From Chara braunii (lineage: Eukaryota > Streptophyta > Charophyceae > Charales > Characeae), in contig BFEA01000579.1 of assembly GCA_003427395.1 (NCBI GenBank), forward strand, positions 128,337 to 152,709: DNA of 24,373 nucleotides, read 5' to 3'. The first letter of the stretch is position 1, and the number at the start of each line of letters is the position of its first letter. Positions 18,601 to 24,373 of the stretch are shown piece by piece. Made by a program: the position numbers and the translations under genes. A model generated the notes under the pieces. It saw nothing but the letters and a program-made list of their open reading frames with translations, did no database searches and had not been told where the DNA came from.

Positions 18601-21600
18601 ATGCAGGATAGCGAAGGAGGCCAACATGGTAAGCGTAGAAGAAAAGCTCAGGCACAGCCAAGGAAGGAGCTAGAGTTCAGAGTAGTCTCCTGGAATATAA
18701 ACGGGCTGGTACTGATTTTGGACAACCTGAACAAGTGGAACAACTTTGTCCAGTATTTAGGATGGTTTGACCAGAGTCCGCTAAACTTTGTGTGTTTACA
18801 AGAAACTTACTTAACCACTTCAGAAGAACATGAGCAAGTCAAGAATAGGATTTTACAAAGATTGAGATGGGTGGCAGCAAACTTTTGGGCACCGACACCA
18901 TGCCCACATTCGGCGGGGGTGGCGATTCTTCAAAACAAGAGGGCCCTCTCAGCGAAGAATCTAAAGATAGAAGAAGTGAGGGTGGATTACAGGGAAGGTA
19001 GATGGGTGAAGTTGAACTTTCTTTTTCGGGAAGAGTGCTTCACTCTCATATCTATCTGTGGGCCCAACACATTCCAACCAAGAATACAACTTTTAGAGGA
19101 ATTGGACGTCTTAATAGAACCCACCAGGCATATTACATAGGCAGGGTATTGGAATGCCGCATTGGAACCGGCCCGGGATAGAATGTCAGGGGGACACAAC
19201 ACGGGTGAGAGGACGTTAGGAGAAGAGGCACTTCCAGTTCATAACATGATGACCGCTTTTGATTTGATTGACCCATACAGATTGTACTATCCGGAGGACA
19301 GACAGTTTACCTACTAGAAGAGAAATAGGAGTCAACACGTCTCGACATCGAGAATATACTACTTCTTGATCTCACAGACAGTCATAGGGATGATTCATTC
19401 AGTGGGTATAGGCGACCTTCCTTATTTTACTGGATTGAACTATAAAGTAGTATAAACCTATTTTTCTCTATTTGTCCACAGATAAGCAAGTCAGGAGAGG
19501 CAAATGATTCTATAAGGTAAATAATTCGATTCTTCAAACCCATGAAATGAGGCAGGCCATTTTGCAGTCTTGCCTCAACTATGACTCGGGTAATCAATCC
19601 TTCCCTGAACTCCTTAACGCTATGAGTCAAGCTTCGGTGGCAGCGGCTAGGCAGCTAGCCACCAAAAGGAAAGCACGGGAAGCTGAGCTTCAACAAGCAT
19701 TGCGAATAGCAGATAGTAACCTAGCTAAGAATCCAGGTACAAACTTGTATGAAAGAATCTGGCATGCAGCAAGAGAGGAATTGGGAGAATGGGAGTGTTG
19801 GAGGACCAGGGGGCTACAGATGAGGGCAAGAGTCAGGGAGTGGGAGGAAGGAGAAAGAATGACTAAATACTTTCAGAAAATTCGGTCTAAAGGCAAAAGC
19901 TCACTAATAGAATTACTTCAAACATCGGAAAGGCAGGTATCAAAGCCGGAGGAGATGGTTGCAGTGGCTGAACAATTCTACAGCACTTTATATACTTCTA
20001 GGGAGTCGAACCATTCACAACAGCAGGTGCAAGGAGTCAAATCAAAGTTCTTAGACCACCTAGAAAGGTCAGTACCTAGTGCACAGACAATGATGCTAGA
20101 AGCCCCACTCACTCAGGAAGAGTTGTGGGAAGCACTAAAGTCAATGTCACCCAATAAGACCCCAGGGAAAGATGGATTGACCAGGGAATTCTGGCTTGAA
20201 TATTGGCCAATCCTAGGGAGCGAATATATGGCATACCTGGAAAAGGTCTGGCAGGCAGAGGGGCTAGGCCAGGATCCAGCCACAGGGATTGTCACGTTGT
20301 TGTACAAAAAAGGGGATCCTTTAGATATAAGGAATTACAGGTCCATTACCTTGTTGACACTCACACACAAGATAGTAGCGAAGGCCTTGGCTAAAAGGCT
20401 CAGTAAGGTTACAAGGGGCTGTTTTCATTTGGATCAAACTGGTTTTATCCCAGGACGGTTTATACTGGACAACGTTATGACTTTGTCGGAATCAGTTCGC
20501 TACATTAAGGATAAGAGAATGAATGCGGCAATACTATTCTTCGACTTTGAGAAAGCATATGACCAAGTGAATTGGTGTTTCCTCCAGCAATGCATGGAAA
20601 GGATGGGGGGTGGACCTAATTTCAGGAAAGGGATACGGGTCTTATAAAATGATGCACACGGGCAGGTCCAGGTGAACGGTCACCTGTCGTAGAGCTATAG
20701 CACGTCGAGATCGGTCAGACAGGGGGACCCCTTAGCAGCCCTCATCTTTTTGTTCATAATGGAAGCAGTGGCATCATTTCTCATAAAGGATCCCTCCATC
20801 CAACGGTTGATAGCTGAACCGGATCAGCATGGTAGACTGATTCACTTGCCAACGACACTCCTTTTTGCTGACGACCTCACGATGCTTATTCGTGCCTCGA
20901 GCTCATCCATCGAGGCTCTCACTCGAGCAATGCTTGCTTTCCAGCTGGCATCCTAAATGAGAATAAATTGGCCCAAGACTATACGATGGTGGTTTCACTA
21001 TAGAGAAGGAGAAAAGCAGAGACCGGTTAATACCCCGGAAGGAATGCAGTGGCCAACAGTAGAGGAACCGCTACGTTATTTGGGAGTTAGGTTAGCAAAC
21101 GCAGGGCCCCACCACTCAATGGCTCCAGAGATTTTAGCAAAAATTTGGACGAAGCTAAGTGCTTGGGCAGCTATTTATACTTCCTTGTTTGGAAGCGCGT
21201 TAATCCTAAACGCTCCATTTTTCCGATGTTGTGGTATGTAGGCTCGATTTGGACACCACTAGATTAGTCTATTAGTGAGTTAAGAAGAAGGTCAGCAGCT
21301 TTTCTATGGACAATAAACCCAAAGTAAACAGAATGTCATCTCTAAGGTAATCTGGAAGCATGTAATCAAGCGAAAAGAGCAAGGGGGATTGGGCATATTA
21401 GACCCAGGGCAGCTAAGAAGGTGTTGCAAACGAAGTGGGTATTGAAGCTTATCACCCATCCTCAGCTACCTTGGGCTTCTCTTGCATTAGAACACATTAG
21501 AAGACTGGTTAAGTACAAAACACCGACCAACATGACAGGGCTGTTTTGGGTGATGAGCAAAGGCTGGGCAAGGAAAAGTAGGAGCAAAGGCGAACGGACA

Positions 21601-23067
21601 CCTGGGACAACGGACAAGAGCGATGGCTCTTATTGGGCACAACTCCTCAAGCTTTGGGGGGACATTTTCCCAGCAAGAGTAAGAGAACCTAGGAACAGAG
21701 AGGAGGTTCTCCGTCAACCACTTTTCTGCAATCCTTGGATTAAGGATCACCAGGGGAAGCCGTGTACCTTGACAGCAAGAGATTCTAAATGGGGAACATG
21801 GGTGGAACATGGAGTCTGGCAGGTTAGACATTTATGGTCAGACGACAAACAGCGATGGAAGACGACAAGAGATCTTCGGAACGAGATGAAGGGTACCCAC
21901 AAATTGCTAGAGAATCTGAATGATGTTCTTATCCCCATACCACCAGTATGGGTAAACCTGCTAGAAAAGGGGTCGAATTGGGAAAACGGAGACTGGGCCG
22001 CGTGGTTGTACGAGGATAAACCGGAAGTTGCTTTTAGAATAAGGGGTAAGACGGGCCCAGGGGATGCATGGTTGTTGGCTGATATGGTATCAATAGAAGA
22101 AGTAGGGACTACCAACAGTCAATTGGATAATACATCTATATCCCCGATTACAATCTTAAAAAAAAGCAGTACGTAAGGTCAGAGTGGTGGAGACAGACAA
22201 CTATATGATTTATGCTCCAACTACGTCTCTTGAAGATTTAGAAGTAGACCCGGCAGAATGGGCATGGAATCTCAAGGGAGGTTTTATGAGGGTTGCCAGA
22301 AGAGTAAACATACTTTACTATACAACCAAATTGGGTTACAAGCTCAGAAGGACGTCTCACCCACTGGCAGAATCACTGGCTGATCGATGGGAACGGAGGT
22401 TGGAAGTACCCAAGGCGCAACTCTCTCGTCTTCCATGGTCAGCATTGAGTAGTATAAGGTTAGGCAGGGTCAAAAGTTTACAATGGCTGATTTTCCACGT
22501 AGTGCTCCCGGTCAACGTTTGGCTGTATGAGCACCGAGGCCACAATCAGAGGGATCAGATCAACCAGAAGTGCAATTGGTGTACTGATGAAGAGACGGAA
22601 ACCCTGCTTCATTGCCTGCTGCAATGCCCAGAGGCGGCCTACGTGTGGGAAGTAGCCAGGGAACTGTGGCGAAAATTTTCAGATGAGGCCTTTCCGAAAG
22701 ACAGGAGGATCCTCCTCACCGGTATGGAACTTCCAAAGAAATGGCAATTGGGATGAAAAAGAGGATTTAACTATTGAGACAATATACATTATGGACCATA
22801 TGGAAAAGAAGATGTCAGATGACGATAGGAAGGGGGCAAATGCACAGACTGGAGGCCAAGAAAGTTCTACACAACCTGTTGGAGACGGATATCATGGCCC
22901 AATGGCAAAGAGCAAGAAGGCAAGCCCAACAAAACCCGGGGAAAGCCCGAGAGACATTCAAAACGTTTCAACGGGTCACGTTGGTAAAGGGTAAGATAGC
23001 AACAATCGAAGGATCCAGAGTAGTCTTCCACTGGTTTGAGAATACGGAGCAACGTGAGCAAGAGTAG
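18601..23067 (+). pseudogene. E5 ORF2: APE endonuclease, reverse transcriptase, zinc ribbon; broken
   Basis: The endonuclease begins at ATG 18601 with VVSWNINGL and LQETYLT, but its later catalytic sites are lost: GDWN is GYWN (19147-19158), SRID is SRIY and LDH is LNY, with TAG at 19138 and further stops to 19540. The RT (19547-20956) is the best-preserved part: TPGKDG, RNYRSI, GFIPGR, FDFEKAYD, QGDPL and an intact FADD (20864-20875). Stops at 20645 (TAA for Tyr), 20690 (TAG for Glu) and 20954 (TAA for Glu) lie within one frame. Further shifts occur near 21228, 21330-21420, 22170 and 22756. The zinc ribbon C-x2-C-x9-H-x4-C is at 22571-22627, TLWTIWKRRC at 22786-22815, and the final stop at 23065. 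Total span is about 4.5 kb, as in E1. Confidence 0.92.
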
Positions 23068-23487
23068 TGCGTCAGATTCGTTGAGGTAGTACATCAAAAT
23101 CATGACAGCATTACAGCTGAGGGCTTAGGGTTTAAGGTTTAGGCAGGAGCAATGCAAACAGGGCTTGGGGTGTCAGAGACTTCAGGAGGGGTCCTGGGCG
23201 ACTCTAGCTAAAACACAATTATCTGGCAGTTCATTACTGAGAGGAGTCCAACTGGGATCACAGGGATGATCATGATGAAAGGAGTGTAAACTCAGGCTTA
23301 CTTACGCAGGAGTGAGGGATGGTACATCCTTCCTTACGGAAGTAATCAATGCCGTCTACTCGGGCCTCCCAGCCATAATGGGGAGGAGCGTGTGTGAGTT
23401 TCTTATGTATCTATTATTGACTTGCCGGGGGAAAGGAACCGGACTGTCGCTCCCCAGAATGGTAGGAGCCACATCCAAAAGGTTCTG
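23068..23487 (+). other. E5 3' UTR
   Basis: Carries the degenerate TTTAGGG-like tract (about 23117-23143), hairpins I and II, TTGACTTGCCGGGGG, GGAACCGGACTG and CCCCAGAATGG blocks, and ends near CCAAAAGGTTCTG, which corresponds to CCATAAGGACCTG of E3 about 15 bp before E3's tail. Confidence 0.85.
23329..23455 (+). other. 3' UTR hairpins I, II and III, E5 copy
   Basis: Hairpin I is CTTCC-TTAC-GGAAG (23329-23342), with U-A where the others have C-G. Hairpin II is CCTCCC-10 nt-GGGAGG (23365-23386), where E1 has CCTTC/GAAGG. Hairpin III is GGGGA/TCCCC (23428-23455). The linker TAATCAATGCC is kept. Confidence 0.75.
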
Positions 23488-23608
23488 TTTTTTTTTTTTT
23501 ATAAAAAGGGCTCAGACCAGAAGCAGGTGAGTGCAGTGCCCTCTGCCACAGGTGGCTAGTGCCGGGCAGAAAGGGCCCTCTTCTGTGGCTCTTCATCTTC
23601 TCTCCCCC
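23488..23608 (-). repeat. R repeat copy 2, with poly(A) on the minus strand
   Basis: Minus-strand reading: it starts at about ACGGGGGAGAGAAGATGAAG, passes TGCCCGGCACTAGCC (the MITE empty site) and ends CTGAGCCCTTTTTAT followed by A13 (T13 at 23488-23500 on plus). About 110 bp plus tail. A-box-like TGGCAGAGGGC (23548-23538) and B-box-like GGTCTGAGCCC (23518-23508) on the same strand weakly suggest a tRNA-derived SINE. On the plus strand the junction makes TATAAAAAGGG, probably by accident. Confidence 0.65.
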
Positions 23609-24373
23609 GTTGCTCTCTGTCAAACATTTTGCTTGTTGGTAAAGAGCAACAGGACTGGTGCCCCCGAGAATATAGATGTTGAAGACAATTTCATCATTTT
23701 TACCTTGATCCCCATCTTGACAGAAAGTGGCTGCAGTATAGCAGGTAGCAGGCTTTGCTTTTATCATCTGCAGCCATCCCCCCTGACCCAGATTCCAGCA
23801 GTGCAGCAGTCTCTGCATTTGGACTGCTATTGCCATCCGGTGCGCACATCATGCTCCTTTCTGCTCCTGCAACCTCAGAGTAGTGCCCCCCATGTGCATC
23901 TTGGTCAACTATTACCTGCCAGCCACATATATGGTACCCAATATATCATCACATAAATATCAGAGCGCAAAAGCGAAAAAAACAAAGGAAAACAAAAAAA
24001 ATATCAATTCATTTCTTATCTTCTTCCTTATATCAGTAACAATCCATCCAATTGTGGTGTTCAGTGTCCACAGTGGTCTTGCATTGGCCCTTTTCTTTTC
24101 CACAAAAAAAGTTGAAAAAACACATCCCAGTGGGCCTGTGTTCGTCCGCCGCACAGGGAACTCCTGGGCCCAAGTCCCACAAAAGGTAGCGGGGGGGTTG
24201 ACTTGGTCTGGGGTACGCACCAGTTCAAGCCATCCAACTGAGAATCTCATGGTCTGGACCCGCTTTCCAGCAGGTGATGCTCCCCACCAATAGATGGAGC
24301 CTCCCCGGAGGTGCTAGATGTGTCTGCTCATATCAGCACACCTAGCACCCCACCGGGTTGTTCTCAAAAAAAA
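23609..24373. other. Unassigned right flank, no gene seen
   Basis: Open frames on both strands have no recognisable product. Just right of R copy 2, CTGTCAAACATTTTGC loosely resembles the last UTR bases of E3 and may be the remainder of E5. A-rich patches occur at about 23977-24001 and 24102-24121. The last 190 bp include GTTCAAGCC at about 24223 (B-box-like), a stable hairpin (24310-24349) and a final A8 run at the window edge, as if another retroposon ends there. Confidence 0.4.
24310..24349. repeat. Hairpin near the right edge
   Basis: GGTGCTAG (24310-24317) and CTAGCACC (24342-24349) form a perfect 8-bp stem, with TGTG/CACA able to extend pairing inside. Eight A residues begin 16-20 bp further on, the usual place for a retroelement 3' structure, but no related copy is in the window. 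Confidence 0.5.

Larger units (their letters stand above)
15141..23487 (+). mobile_element. E5: second near full-length L1-like LINE, divergent subfamily, degenerate
   Basis: It has the same order as E1: leader (687 bp), ORF1, ORF2, 3' UTR with the three hairpins. ORF1 and ORF2 align to E1 throughout, at about half identical residues by eye, so this is a different subfamily of the same clade. The expected poly(A) is not seen. At 23488 the sequence instead meets a T13 run that belongs to R copy 2, so the E5 end may be split by that insertion. Many stops and frameshifts make it non-autonomous. Confidence 0.9.

Noticed and set aside
6242-20956. In-frame TAG/TAA stops inside otherwise readable LINE frames as a sign of reassigned stop codons.
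   Set aside because: Aligned copies show the stops replacing Trp, Tyr, Glu, Lys and others, with all three stop codons used and accompanied by frameshifts. That is decay, not a variant code.
23501-23511. TATAAAAAGGG as a core promoter.
   Set aside because: It is the junction of R copy 2 with its own poly(A) tail read backwards.
23531-23956. 141-codon plus-strand ORF as a host gene.
   Set aside because: It starts inside R copy 2, has no recognisable motif and overlaps an equally long minus-strand frame.
24185-24235. tRNA gene or tRNA-derived SINE head near the right edge.
   Set aside because: Only a B-box-like GTTCAAGCC and a vague A-box; no cloverleaf could be drawn and no second copy is present.

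Overview
This is a non-coding-dominated eukaryotic window built almost entirely of decayed non-LTR retrotransposons (LINEs), which appear to sit in the introns of one recognisable host gene. There is no bacterial-type gene organisation. The strongest host signal is a 151-bp exon on the minus strand (14720-14870). It encodes 50 uninterrupted codons of a ferroportin/IREG (SLC40A1-family) iron exporter and is bounded by a pyrimidine-rich AG acceptor and a GTGAGT donor. Organism: a eukaryote with large introns. TTTAGGG-like tracts, plant-style LINE ORF2 tails (zinc ribbon followed by a W-x-I-W-K-x-R-C block) and a ferroportin sequence between the plant and animal forms make a streptophyte (green alga or early land plant) my best guess, held weakly.

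Layout. 1-87 is an (AG)n microsatellite and 88-639 is CpG-rich sequence without a recognised gene. E1 (+) is a near complete LINE: a C-rich, G-poor leader (about 640-2273), ORF1 (2274-4944, broken), ORF2 (5171-9754, broken) and a 3' UTR with an A19 tail ending at 10029. E2 (+), about 10040-10427, is only a 3' UTR of a related copy. E3 (+), 10448-12569, is the last 40% of an ORF2 plus 3' UTR and an A/C tail. 12570-13058 holds no gene but contains what looks like a tail-only retrotransposition scar. E4 (-), about 13059-14430, is an ORF2 C-terminus plus 3' UTR in the opposite orientation. Next come the ferroportin exon, a short repeat (R) carrying a 105-bp MITE, and a 23-base A tract. E5 (+), 15141 to about 23487, is a second near full-length LINE of a divergent subfamily. 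A second R copy follows at 23488-23608, and then about 760 bp with no identified gene.

The LINEs share one plan. ORF1 is unusually long (about 890-910 codons) with an N-terminal globular domain, a CCHC knuckle, a G-W-x-F-D-D-N-L block, a charged/low-complexity middle and a previously unrecognised (by me) C-terminal domain. ORF2 has an APE-type endonuclease, reverse transcriptase, a C-x2-C-x9-H-x4-C zinc ribbon and a basic tail. Every copy carries stops and frameshifts, so all are fossils. The window's most interesting feature is in the 3' UTRs: five independent copies keep two small hairpins whose stem sequences change but stay paired, around a fixed AATCAATGC linker. This is a compensatory pattern expected of a functional RNA, plausibly the signal the element's own reverse transcriptase recognises. 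A third hairpin is kept in three of the copies.
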